Positions 1 through 12,064 of a stretch of 64,000 nucleotides of DNA are shown piece after piece (within the stretch, counting starts at the first letter, position 1; every line of letters begins with the position of its first letter). The notes below the pieces were generated by a model. It saw only the letters and a program-made list of their open reading frames with translations, did not search any database and was not told the origin of the DNA. The position numbers and the translations under genes were made by a program. Source of the DNA: Gremmenia infestans (Eukaryota; Ascomycota; Leotiomycetes; Helotiales; Hamatocanthoscyphaceae); contig JAFEVB010000005.1 of assembly GCA_032629725.1 (NCBI GenBank), positions 310,001-374,000 of the forward strand, in the 5' to 3' direction.

Positions 1-674
1 TCGTCTTCGCCGCGCTGATAACCTGCCTCCCTCTCCCCTTTCCCTCCGCAGCGCCCTCGATGATCCCCGGCAAATCCAAGATCTGGATCTCCGCACCGCC
101 ATACTCAAGCACCCCGGGAATCGCCGTAAGCGTCGTGAACGAGTATGCCGCGACCTCTGATTTCGTCTTGGTGATTTTCGACAGGAACGTGGATTTCCCT
201 ACAGACGGGAAGCCGACGAGCGCAATGCGTGCGTCGCCTGATTTCGAAACGTCGAAGCCAGCGCCGCCGCCACCGCCGGCTCCGGGGCCGGGTTCGAGGA
301 GTTGGGCGCGGTAACGAGCGAGTTTACTGGGTGGGTTGTTAGTGAGGTAATAGATGGGGATAGCGGAGGAGATGAATGAACGAACCCTTTGAGGAGACCG
401 AGATGGTATTCTGGTTTATATGATATTAGTCCTGGTCACGTGGTCTATAATTGAAGACTCTGCGCGTACCGGTTGCCTTGTTCTCTAAGAGCGAGTTAGT
501 AAATGTTATTTTCAAAACGAGGTTTGATGTGATATTCTGGCGAGGGGGTAGCGCTCACTCTGTGTCCTCCGCATCTCATCCTCGATCCTGTTTATCGCAT
601 GAGCTCATATTCATATTCCAGCGCCGACTTTATATCATAACTTACTCCTTGATCTTTTCCGTGATATTCACCAT
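1..674 (-). CDS. RBG1: DRG-family GTP-binding protein (RBG1/DRG1), 3' end beyond the left edge
   Basis: Developmentally regulated GTPase; in yeast Rbg1 binds Tma46 and acts on translating ribosomes. Exons read from the right: 646-674 (ATG at 674, MVNITEKIKE), 559-587, 470-484, 386-410 and 1-326 (runs off the window). They join in phase to give IEDEMRRTQKNKATEYHLGLLKG then KLARYRAQLLEP, a Gly-rich stretch and FDVSKSGDARIALVGF, the DRG signature. Visible GTPase motifs are the P-loop GFPSVGKST and the G3 motif DLPGIIEGA. Introns are 59, 59, 74 and 58 nt with GT-AG ends. Four 5' exons are only 29, 29, 15 and 25 nt. The TGS domain and stop lie outside the window. Family identity is very sure; the microexon borders are inferred from splice signals and conservation. 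Confidence 0.93.
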
Positions 675-943
675 CTTTGCGGTATTTCAGATAGCAAGAT
701 AAATATTCGACACTCCTAAAAGGATTGCTTGACTTAAAGAGTTTTGGATAGCATATGCTTTCAGAAATCGTCTTCACGTGTGCGGTGAATGGCCGCAAAT
801 TTCACCACGCTAACCTGTTCGGGTAAGTTTTCCAACGACATCTCACTCGAGACACAATGATGAATTATTGAAGCTCGTTCCATTCATGATGATATCCTAT
901 ATACGCCAGAAGGCATTGACCAAACTCCGTTCCATATCATTAC

Positions 944-3900
944 TCAAACTGCTGTGAATCCCAATCTCCCAAACAAACTGTCCATCGCAACCCATTGTCT
1001 GCCACATTTATCAAGATACTTTTCCACAACACTCTTCAGAGTGTTGAACTTTACACGATTATGCTCCGCAAGAGCCATGACTTTTTCTATGCTTTAGTTA
1101 GCTTTGGTCCTTGCAGAAGCGAATGATGTGCTTACCTTTATCTGTACCCTTCGCAGCAATCTTAGCCTTATCCACATCGAATAGAGATGCAAAGTACAGA
1201 AGCTGATTGTAAATCATTTTCTCCGTATACTCGTACCGCATCCTCCCCAAACATCCATGACCAAGTCCCTTAGGGCCCAAGCATCGGTGACCATAGACGC
1301 TCATCTGTCTTGTCCGATTACCGCAAGCCTGATCATCACAGACCATCCATCCTTCGTAGTACTTGCTCGTCTGCTGGCGGATTTCATGCTCAAGCTGCGC
1401 CAGAACTGATATGTTTGACAAGGTATATCCGCAACGGCAGGTGATCCCAGATGGAGAGCATATTTCCATACTTTCAACAAGCCCCTCGAAGCCAAAAGCT
1501 CCCTTGCATTTTCTGCAGTGAAGGGTCAGGCGAGAAGCGTCCTTGAAGCGGACTACATCTTCAATCTGACTTTCCAGAGGATGGATCTCAGTCTCGTTGC
1601 CGCCATTCGAGTTGGTGTTAGTGATGGCGTACTTCCGGGCATCAAGCCCAAGGCAATCCGCGAGACGGACGGTATCAGTACCGGAAATATTTGCGCACAG
1701 ACGTTCAACTGGGGGGAAGATCTGTTTGTACAAGTACCATTCGACATCCGGCTTCAAACCCGAATCTGTTTTGGAAACATCTTGAGGCGTGTATGAACGC
1801 TTTGCGGCATTGTCAGACGTACTCTTGCCGTCCCCCGTCACGATATATGCAATGACATCGTCTTTTCGCACATTTTTGCCTCTTGAAAGTTCACGCAAAG
1901 CAACCTGAACTTGCGGCATCCCATCTGCGTTGGGATAATCTTTAGGTGCCTTTCCAAGCTTTGTGTAGATCGTGTATTTGTGGGTCGGCACAGCGTTCTC
2001 ACGCATCTGAGTTGATATTTCCCGGAGATAATCGTGGATCCGGGTAATCACAACATCCGATTCATCACCAGAGAGGATTTCGTTCAATAACTTCGAGGAA
2101 ACCTCCTTGGACAGGTTGCAGTATTCTCGACGCTTCATGTCAAGACCCTTGACTTCCATCTTGTCCACGTATTTGCCATTGATCTGGACCAAGTTGATTG
2201 CAGCATACTTTTTCTTCGCCTGAAGTAGAATGCGCCTGAATACATTATCGATATCGATTTCCAGAAGCTTGTACCGGTCGTTGACAGCCTTTTTGAATTC
2301 GTGCCCAACTTTCATAGCATCCTCAACATTGTCTACGTTGGCATTGATCATGACGGAATCAGTATCACCATAAATAACTTGAAGAGAATTGCTTTCGGCC
2401 AGATCTTTGGTACTTCGCAGAATCTCACGACCTTTGTATGTGGTGAGAACAGCAAGCGGCCTGGCGTAGAATCTGGATTTCGTGTACCCAAGGCAACCGT
2501 ACATGGAGTTGGCAGTCAGCTTGAGAGCAAGTTGCTTGATATCCCAAGTTGCCAGTTCCTCCGTAGTGGCATTTTTAGCCTTCATTAGACTCTTGACCTC
2601 TCTTCTACGGCTTACCAAGGTAGCAATAAGCCTGGGTAAGACGCCGAGATCTTGATCTGAGGGGACTTCGGGTACCTGCTCCTCATCGTCGGACTATGAT
2701 AAATTAGTCCCTGTTTTATATTTGAGGCGCGGCAGACTTACTAATTTTGTTCTATCAACTGTGGTAAAGCAGATATTGAACTCCTGAATGATGCTCGGGT
2801 ACAGCGAGTTGAAGTCCATTACTAACACGAATTTGTCGTAGAGCCCCTTTTCCGGCTCAAAAACAAGACCACCCTTGTACTTGTCTTTCTTTTTGACATC
2901 TCCAGTCTCCTCATCCAACTTCTCTTCCTCAACTTGCTGCTTGCCCTTCCAGACAGCTTTGTCGGGACAGATGTATTTCTTAGCGTGAAACTCGTGAAGC
3001 AGAATGTACTCATTTCGCTCTGCTCGGGTACCAGTGAGAGTCCTTGCCCAAGAATTCCCAGCCAGATTAGTGAGGACTTTTGTCAGAGGGAGCATTTGGA
3101 CTTTCAGCGCTAGGGCGGCAATGTAGAAAGTATCAACTTCACAATGACTTACGTAGTCCATCAATCCCTCCTTTGTAGAGGCCCAGGTTTTGAGTGCCGT
3201 CTCGTTATCGAGCTCCCGCCGACTTGTACCAGGAAGATAGATACTACACATCTCTGTCAGGCTCCAAGACGTGCATTTCGTCATGGCAGACTTTCCCATA
3301 TCGTTTGCCAGGTCGCACAAAAGTCGTCCTGAGAGTAGGGATCGCTCAGCGAAGAAATTGCCCCCCATCTTCCCCATAGAACTTGGCCACTGAGTACGTC
3401 TCATTCGGCCTATGCGAGACCACTGTGGCGTCTTTTTGGCTTGGAGTCTGTTCAACAAGATGCTAAAATCGACGCCTTCAAGCTGATGGCCAACGAGCAC
3501 GTCGGGATCGACCATATTGAGCTGTGAGAGAAACATACTCAGAATGTCTTGTTCATTCTTCACGAGTCTGACTAGGCCCTTTGCTCGTTTTTTCACCTCC
3601 GCATCAAAACCAATGGGAAAGCTCGCGTTGACAGGACGTATGACGGTGAAAGTGCGGCTTGGAAGCTTTTCGGGGGGCGTTGTGTCAGTCAGGGAGATAT
3701 CAGGGTAAATTCGGGCGCTTATGCCGAGTATCTCCTGTTTGTTGTCCTTCACGTTGAGAACGGTCCTCAAAGCAATACTCATCATGGTCAATGGTGGAGC
3801 CTCACCGCTCTCGGACTCACTCATGGGCGTAACAAGGTTGGGTTTCGAAACTTGGACCTCCAACTTGCAGTGAGATGCGTTGTTCAGCACTCCAAATTCA

Positions 3901-5550
3901 GCATTCTCGATTCGGAGCCAACATGGTCCCATGATATTCTTCCACAGGACAAATTGTTCGAAAAGTGGTGTGTTTGTACCGAAAACATGAGAGAAGGTTG
4001 ATCCAGTATGATTGTCAGGTTGAAGTTGGGGTTCTATGACATTTAGAGAGGTGAAAAATATAAATACCAGGAAACTCACTGGAATAAGGGTAAAGGAGCT
4101 TCAGGTACTCGCCCTCCTTTGGAATATCGGGAAGTTCAAATGCATATTTCCTTGTGCAAGGCTTGATTTTGTGCATTCCAACCTTCATTTTCCCCATCAA
4201 TTCGTCAACTTCTTCATACACATCCTTCATATCAATTTCCTCACTAGTATCTCGTCCATGCCGTTGGCGATATTGTCGGGGGAGGAAAAGGAGCTTTCTT
4301 AAAATGTTATCCACTTTCACAAAGCAACTGACATAGGTTCCAGTCTTCTTGTTCTGGACCTTTCCAAAGAGGCATAAGCTTCCGTTGATTTCGGTATAGT
4401 CCGTCCAGAACATCCGAAGACTGCCATCTTCTTCGATGGCATCGTTTTGATCAAGTTTTCCGAAGGAAGTTGTCTCACTGGCCTGGCTGCTGTTCACAAC
4501 ATTCAACTTCTCTGTAACATCATTCCAAGCCGATGCATCAACGTATTGAGCTGAAGGTCTGGCTGGAGAAGAGCTGGCTGGAGACGGGTATGCCTCCTTC
4601 TTCTTAATCTTTGGCACAGGCCTCGTTCCAGACATATTAACACTCGTAGTCATGATACCATCAGCTTGAGCGACCTCCATCATATCCTCCTCTTCGTCAT
4701 CCTCCACCTTGACGTTGGCATGGGATTTCCGCTCCACGGCTTTCGCGATTGGTGACGATGGCTGAGGGTTATTCGTGGGTAAGTCATCGTCCATATTCAT
4801 CATAAAGTCATCATCACCATAGTCTTGGTCAACGGGTGGCGTTGCTGGCGCCCTGCTATCCGTCACCTTTGTCCTTTTAGACACATGGCGGACACGATCT
4901 TCAACAGACGGTGACAGTGCTCGAGGTTTACGCTTGTCTTGTTGTCGACTCGATCTCGAAGATTGGTGAACTGGTCGAGGAACATTGTTGTCAACTTCTC
5001 CCAATAGACCGGCCAAAAAGTCGTCATCCTCTTTCGTTTTGACAGGCTAAATGAAGTCTTAGTAACTTCAGAAGTTAACCTAAATTGAGTGATATACCTT
5101 TGCTTTTGGCTGAGGAGCAACAGGACCTTTGGTGAAGTAGTTGCTAATCCCCTTGTCCATATTTTCCTTTTTTGTCTTTTCTTCTTCGCGTTTCCGTTTG
5201 GCTGAAGTAGTCAGAATGATTGAGTGTAAAGTATTGAAGGCGTGCTACATACCAGCTTTACCAGACTTGCCCTTAACAGGGAGCTCTTCTTCACTTTCGG
5301 TGTCGTACCCAGGTCGCTTTGTATCCCATTCCTCGCGCCCGTCATCAGCGTAGCCCTCGCCATTATCGTCTATAACGAAGTCGTCTTGATTCAGACGCTC
5401 TCGCACAACTTTCTTATATCCATCTTCGTCCACTTCCTCATACAAATCTGCTTCTTGGTGGACCTGGTAGCTGTCGAGACGCTTCTTCCCCGACTCGCGA
5501 AGAGCGCGTAGCTCCGCGAACTTATTTCGTGCTGTAGCGGCTTTCGACAT
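944..5550 (-). CDS. POL1: DNA polymerase alpha catalytic subunit
   Basis: Family-B polymerase of the primase-polymerase complex; extends RNA primers at origins and on the lagging strand. Exons: 5253-5550, 5098-5201, 4080-5046, 2742-4033, 1136-2693, 944-1086; 1453 aa, like the family (yeast 1468). The first ATG is at 5550 (MSKAATARNKF). Seen: acidic/basic disordered N-terminus, degenerate exonuclease region near 637 (DVLVGHQLEGVDF), motif A DFNSLYPSII near 862, motif B KLTANSMYG near 943, motif C YGDTDS near 994, and two C-terminal zinc modules (CRKC/CRCG near 1281; CDDQACG near 1338) that contact the B subunit. The last exon, after a 49-nt intron, supplies the conserved tail EKVMALAEHNRVKF. 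All five introns are 46-51 nt. It is divergent from the PPR gene, 362 bp away. Confidence 0.96.
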
Positions 5551-5912
5551 TGTGTAAGGGCAATAGGATAAGTATAGGAGTAGCGGAATCAATGTTCAAA
5601 TTGACATTGTCCTAGAAGAATCCAAAGTGTGATGGTTCGAGGAGGTAGATGTAGTAAGTAAATACAAGTCAGGCGGTTGGGAAGTTCAAAGTACTTAAAA
5701 CGCGAGATGGACGGACCGACGCGAGAAAAGCAACGCGAGTCGCGTACCCCTGTCTTCGGGCTAGAGCTACCTATAATAATGCCTGTTCAGACGCTTGTAC
5801 TGTTTCGGCATGACTTCACTTTCAGTCTCAAAAAAAGTTTCAAGCTTTCAGCGTCATCTACTTGTATCTCCATGAGGAGAAACACCAGCCATTTTTCTAC
5901 CAGAAACCTGTC
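5551..5912. promoter_or_regulatory. Bidirectional promoter POL1/PPR with four ACGCGA (MCB-like) sites
   Basis: Shared 362-bp gap between two divergent ATGs. ACGCGA occurs at 5700-5705, 5719-5724 and 5733-5738 on + and as TCGCGT at 5740-5745. In yeasts ACGCGT/ACGCGN is bound by MBF (Mbp1/Swi6; fission yeast Res/Cdc10) and drives G1/S transcription of POL1 and other replication genes. The cluster lies 150-195 bp upstream of the POL1 ATG. The sites are seen; their function is inferred. Confidence 0.6.
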
Positions 5913-8261
5913 ATGTTGACTTGCGGTGCATGCAGGGAGCGCTGCTTGCAAGCGCTTGTTGGGACATCTATCTTTTCGACATCTCCTCGCCCGCTCATCG
6001 CTTCGACTCCAACCAAAGTACCCCTTACACAATGTTATTCCCAGTCCAGAAACGTGGTGAACCGGCGGTCCAGGAGGCCTTCCGATATTTCCTCTGATCG
6101 AAGAAAGCATACCCCTTGGTTGACCGAGAAGACCCAGAAGAACCATTACGGCGGACATGCAGATGATTATGGAAGGAGACCAGCAATTGAGTATACGGGT
6201 GGCGTTCAGCTTCGGCGCAGAGACCGTAAGCTGGCAAACACTATGGGCAATGTCTTGGAGAAGCACCCGGCTTATGGAAATGATCCCCTGAAACTTGCCG
6301 AGTTTGTGCGGAAAGCGTTGAGGGGCGATGACTTCGATACTGCTGCAGCGGTCGTGCGAGCTGCCAGTAAACAGATCCAATGTACCGTCAGTTGGAATCA
6401 TTTGATCGATTGGGAGATGACCAAAGGCAGGATGAATGCTGCTCTGAAAACATATAACGAGGTTCGTTGATTGAACCATTTCACTGCTCGAGTTGCTCTA
6501 ATTTCCGTCTAGATGAAGAAACGTGGACAAACTCCTGATTCGCATACTTTCACTATCATCATCAGGGGCTGCACCGAGCACAGAGACGTACAAGCTGCTC
6601 TGGGGAAAGTATTGGCGATATTTCAGAACATGCAGACCGATAGATCACCCGTCAAACCAAACACCATACATCTGAACGCCATCATAAAGATGTGTGCTCG
6701 TGCTCGAAATATGGACGCCATGTTTGGAATTGTGGCCCAGATGCCAGACAAAGGACCAGCGTCGCCAAATAATCTAACGTTCACCACAATCCTCAATGCT
6801 CTACGAATCGATGCAGCTGATGATGTCAGAAAGGATTTGACCCCTATGCAAAAGAGACAGAATACCGAGGGAGCAATTCTCAACGCGAGGCATCTCTGGA
6901 AAGATATTATCCAACGTTGGCGCTCGGGAGGGTTCTGGATTGACGAGGAACTTGTCTGTGCCATGGGCCGTTTGATGCTTCTCGGCCAGAATCAAGATAG
7001 GGATGATATACTCTCATTGATTGAGCAGACCATGAACATTCCCCGCCAAGTCCCCCAATCAAGCACTTCACAGCGAAAGCTGATTGAACCTGCGAGTCAG
7101 ATGACTCAAGAGTCCGACAATGCAAGAGCTGGGCCGAGAGGAACCTCTGCAAACTCGGATGAAGACTCTGCTGCGTCATCATCAGATGCATTCATGGCTG
7201 TCACTCCCCCCAAATCATCTCCACCGGGGCAATCGGCAGGAGTGTACGCAAAGCCAGGACGGAACACATTATCACTCGTGCTATCGGCACTGTCCTTGAT
7301 CAAAGCCAAAGAAGCTGCCGATAAATATTGGCAAATATTCGTCTATAACAAAAAAGTCAAACCTGACGTCGAAAACTACCATGCCTACCTCCGCGTCCTA
7401 CGCGTGTTCAGGGCAAGTTCTCAAACCATAGAGCTTCTTCAATCAATGCCTTACGGCGACATGCGTTCCTCAACCTTCCGCATAGCCATGGCTTCCTGTG
7501 AGCGCGACAAGCGGAACCCGAACGCCTTCGCCAACGCCGGTAAGATACTCGACATAATGACCAACGCTCTCCAAGTCCCCGATATCCGCGTGCTAGCAAC
7601 CTACCTCGACATCGCCACCTCCGCAGCCACCTCCTCAGACGGACTCGCGCTCTCCCGCGTCGAACAAGGAAAGAAAATCATGCGTGCTCTCGAACGCCTC
7701 AGCCCCTCTTTCATCAACGTGAAATCCTTCTACCTATTCGGCGAACCGGAAAGAGATCAGAACCCCGCCGAGCGGGCCGAGTATCGCGAATCCGTGCTCC
7801 TGCTGACCCGCCGCATGATTGCCGCCTACGGCATCATCATAGACAAAGAGCTCGTCGAGCGCTCACGGTTCTCTGACCTGCAGTCTCAGCGCTCCAAGCT
7901 TTCTGCTTTCGTAACGCGGCAAAAGGAGCAAGAGCAGCGGAGCTACATCAAGAAAGGCGACATCGAGGAACTGCCAGACCACCTTCTGCAATACGTGTAT
8001 AGACACCGCTTGAATAAGCGAATGGTGAACTCGCAACTCAGACCCGAACAGTGGCAGAGATTCAAGGAGAGGATGCAGCGAGAATATGATGCAGAGCTGA
8101 AACTTGCTGAAGCTGCGCAGGAGATGCAGGAGGATTCAAGTAGTAGCCAGGAGTTGGCGGAGATTGCCGAGGAAGATCGAAGAGCCGCCGAAGCTGTCGC
8201 CAAAGGTATCTTCGCGGAAGCCAATGGAAAATCCGCCCCCAAACCTCGGCATATCAGTTAG
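5913..8261 (+). CDS. Mitochondrial pentatricopeptide repeat (PPR) protein
   Basis: Probable organellar RNA-binding protein. Exons 5913-6461 and 6513-8261 (51-nt intron) give 765 aa; 5913 is the first ATG in frame. The N-terminus MLTCGACRERCLQALVG is basic and Ser/Thr rich, as in a mitochondrial presequence. PPR helices are visible from about residue 140: VSWNHLIDWEMTKGRMNAAL, then TFTIIIRGCTEH, HLNAIIKMCARARNMDAMF, LTFTTILNAL and, after a low-complexity linker (about 370-430), SLVLSALSLIKAKEAADKYW and NYHAYLRVLRVF. The C-terminus is a charged helix. It resembles the group of fungal PPR proteins that includes yeast Ccm1 and fission yeast Dmr1, which maintain mitochondrial rRNA and intron splicing; that assignment is tentative. 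Confidence 0.85.
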
Positions 8262-8677
8262 AGAACCAACATCACACGATGTCCTGTAATTTTATATAAT
8301 ACCCACCAAAACCCCCTCTCTTGCCTAGTATATTGTTATCAAGTCTCTTCACAGGCGGATTAGGAAATATAGGTGAGACAAAATAATCATGCTTTGTCTT
8401 CTATTTATTATAAACTCATCCTTGGTGTTGACAGTGAAATGAACGGTTGTCTGATGCTTTCAGTCCATCGAGAGCTTCCGTCTCAACGCCTGATACACCT
8501 CAATGACGATAGAAATATTAGTATTGTAATCACCCCGCATCCCTATTCTCCCTTTCGTCTGCCCTCCCGACATTTGATTGCTCACCTCTCACCTAGTGGA
8601 GGTCATTATTACAGTCCTGATCCATGGCAATTTACTCTTAAGCAATATCCATTTTCACATTCAACCACTCCTCTAAC
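8262..8677. other. Convergent intergenic spacer
   Basis: 416 bp between two gene 3' ends. It is AT-rich with several polyadenylation-like TATATAAT and AATAAT stretches. No gene or repeat seen. Confidence 0.6.
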
Positions 8678-11474
8678 TTATGTCCACTTCGCATTTCTTT
8701 CCAAGTCCTCTCCGAATGTAGAACTGACGTCGGTCTCGACATCGCTAAGGCTAGTAAAGACACGCGTGGCCGGGCTCGGCGAGGACTGAAATCCAGTAGC
8801 AGCTTCACCATCCGAATATTTCAAGGGTTGATGTTGATGCTTCATAGGACTCTATACGTCGAGTCAGTATTGCCTGGTATGGTATATTTCGGAAGTTGGA
8901 ACCATGTTCCACGGGAGTTGAGACAAGAGAAGCGACTGGCTCTTAAACCCACTTCTACAATGTTCGAACTAGGATGGCGACTTACCTGCTGTTTGGTGGG
9001 TCCTGGTCCTAATCTCTGAGGCATCAGACTATGAGCTTGGAAGATATTGACCAAACTTTCAAAATTTCCGCCGTCTTCCCTAGCCTTGCGTGCTGCTTTC
9101 CCCACCATTCTGATATTCAAATCATCCAGCGTAATCGTTGATGGCTGCCCCTCTGAGACTTGTGGCTTCTGGAAAGGCTCAAGCGCCTCAAATATGGGAG
9201 TATATTCTGGCATGGTTGGCAATTTCGGTGCAGGTGTGAAGAGGCCGAAGCCACCATGGGGTGACTTTCCAGACTCGAGTGGCACATTCTCTTTTGAATC
9301 TGTTGAAAAAGATGAGCAGAAAGGTGATTGAAGGTTGAACTCTTTTAGCTCTTTTGGTCCACTGGAAGCTTCGCTTTCGGTTCTTAATTGATCTCTAAAG
9401 TCTGCAAACCTGAGCCCTGGGCCGAATATCGAAATTGAACACTCGCTCTGATTGGAACTAGACTGATCTTCATATCCTTCAAAACAGTCATCTGATCCTT
9501 CGTCCTGTCCTTGCCGGAACGTCAGGAACTCGGTCTCAGCATCATAGCTTGATCTTTCCCGGTTGGTTTGTTCCTCGTCCCAAACACTGGAGACCCTGCT
9601 GCTATGTTCCGAGTTCGTCAAGCATGATTGCATAAGAGAAGATCGGAGTGTTTCCGAATATGACCGGAGCTCGATTGATCCCTCAAGGATTTTATCAACC
9701 AAGGAAGCACGTCTTGAAATTCCATCTCTTGAAGGTATATGCTTCAACTTCATGAATCCCGTTGTCTAGTAAAAATCAGCATTGTATTCGATTTTCAAAG
9801 ATAAGACGCGGCTTTTTTGATGTCTCAAATTTAGAAAGACATTTTCCGCCTCGCAAAGTACGGGGGCTAAATCTTACATTTCTCATAATTTCTTTGCCAC
9901 GCTTAATAGTCTCGCGATAGGCATCCATGTTCGTTACGAAGCTTGGGCACCCGAGAGGGCTGTGAGACTCTTCTTCTATGCGTTGTAAACTATCATCTGA
10001 TGTAGAAGTGGGTTGATAATATCGTGTCATCGTGCGAGCGACCTGGCTGGTCTCTTCTGGGGTTGTTTCCTTCTTGGTCTGTCCTTGACGAATTGCCATA
10101 ATTGTCTCCTGGTTTGGAATGTTCTGTAATTTGAGCTCGGGCATCAATGGAGTGGCAGATGAATTCTTGACTGTCTGGTATTTCCTTTCTCTGATTCGTG
10201 ACCTGTGAGGGAAGCCGGAGTCGATGTCAATGTCGTTGGGATAGCAAGCAGCCATAGTATGAGCGCCATATGGATAGCTGGTATTCTGTTGGTGGTCTGG
10301 ATGAACACAATATCGAATTTGCTCATGCGGGTCTAGATGTGTTGCGCTATCGGTTGCGAACATTGAGTCTTTATCTTCAAGAACATGTCTTTCTTGGACA
10401 GAGCAAGCTGTCTTGTTCGGAGATAGAAATGGGGAAGAAGGCAGATAGCTACTCTCGATGAGCAAATTGAGATATGAATCTGGCGTTCTGGCATTATTCC
10501 TCTCTTCTTGCGCTGTACCCTTGGTTTCTTCCTCGGTGGGTCCTTCGCTCTCGGTACAGGATATGTCGATACGAAATTTACAGCTCCTCATTTGACTGTC
10601 AAATAGTATGGGATTACACTCTACTTCAACAGCTGTGTCGGAGGCTGTGTCAGAGGCTGTGTCGCAATGTGCGGATTGGGCTTCACCACTTGAGGTTTGA
10701 TTTATGGCTAAGAAATGTTAGTATCGAGACATCACGTTTAGGGAAGGGAACCAATGACGGGAATGACTTTGAATAAAAATCTTACATTTGGAAGCGACCT
10801 CTGGCCCTAAATCTTTGGCATCCTCAACATGAGTGGAAGGTATGAACCAGTTGTCAATTCCCTTGTCGTCTCGATCAAAAGTCCCCGCATCCAATTTAAA
10901 GAGGACATTATCGTGTGACAGTCTTCGACTCGAAAGTTTAAAACTCCACGTAGACGATATGCGGGTCAGAGGGCGATTGAAGAGCTCGCCAAAGCTTCTT
11001 GAGCTCTTCAGTTGAGACGAAGACGCATCTTCTTGCCCAGTCAGTACTGTATATTGAATGTGGGAGGAGCAGCAGCTTACCACCACTTTCGTGCTTCTTT
11101 CTCAGCGGTGAAGTCTTAAGCCAGTCTAGTGCACCTGTTTTGGGGTTCTCGTGGCTCTCTGTGCTGGCTGTGCCTTTTCGGGATGGTAAAGAGCCCCAGA
11201 TTGGAACAGTATTTCTACTGTCCGAAACTGGACTCTCTTTCTCGTCTTTGCGGAAGAGCTTCTTGGCTGAATCCCTGATTGATCTCATACTCAGGGGCTT
11301 CTTCAGAGACCAGGTGGACCCAGTGATGCTAGACCTGCTGGGAGAAGGCTGTGATCTAGGCTTACGGCATGAGGCTGGGGTCTTTGGGGTGCTGTATATG
11401 CTGATGTGACGACTAGAAGTAGGAGTACGAGGACAATCGCCGAAATCGACGCTCGTCGAATGGGTGGTAGCCAT
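8678..11474 (-). CDS. Ser-rich protein of unknown function with KEN box
   Basis: Not recognised. Exons 11081-11474, 10786-11031, 9878-10707, 8986-9765 and 8678-8851 join in frame to 807 aa, starting at ATG 11474 (MATTHSTSVDFGD). The 3' end of intron 2 has an ACTAAC branch point just before its TTTCTTAG acceptor. The protein is low complexity, rich in Ser, Thr, Pro and Arg, with many SP/TP phospho-site patterns in the first 120 residues and no transmembrane segment. A more ordered patch is ITLDDLNIRMVGKAARKAR followed by FESLVNIFQAHSL near 700. KENVPLES near residue 648 is a good match to an APC/C KEN degron, and RASL near 505 could be a D-box. The last exon (57 codons) is the least certain part; otherwise the frame would run on to about 8842. 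Divergent from YRA1. Confidence 0.7.
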
Positions 11475-12064
11475 ACTGGTCGTAGATTTCTGCACAGTAG
11501 CGAAGGTTAACCTCCGTTGTTACAGATGTAGAATTCCGCGCTTAATTTTCAGCGAGATTGGTGGTTGGCTGTTGATACATAGTGTCTGAGGCAGGCAGAC
11601 CAGGCAAGTGTTATATAGAGACTCAGACTTAGACTTACCTATACCCAAAATTGCACCATCCTATGACTTGATGTAGTTGGGATGGATGATGGATATTGCG
11701 TGGTTGAATGTGAAGAGTAAGAAGAGAGAAAATGAGATTGTTTTGGTTTGGAGCAGATGGTTGGCAACCGCGTCCCTCGTCCTCCTCCTCGTGCCTTCCT
11801 CGCCAAAGAAAGGGGGCGGCAACATCCCTGTCAGCCCCAGCTTCGCGAAAATGCGCGCGAAAGTCAAGTTCATCTTTATGCCACATCGCGTCCACTACCA
11901 ACTCAACCGACCTCTTAACCCACGGAGCATTCAATCGCAACATAATAATTGCATCTGCAGTTGATTCGACACACAAATACTGTTCTCCCACCCCTGTAGC
12001 AGAAAGGAGCCGCTATCATTCCTCGACCTACTAACCCTTTCACAACTAACACGCAGCGCAAACA
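11475..12064. promoter_or_regulatory. Bidirectional promoter, Ser-rich gene / YRA1
   Basis: 590-bp gap between divergent start codons. No ORF or repeat of note; pyrimidine-rich tracts lie just upstream of YRA1, as in many fungal promoters. Confidence 0.5.
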
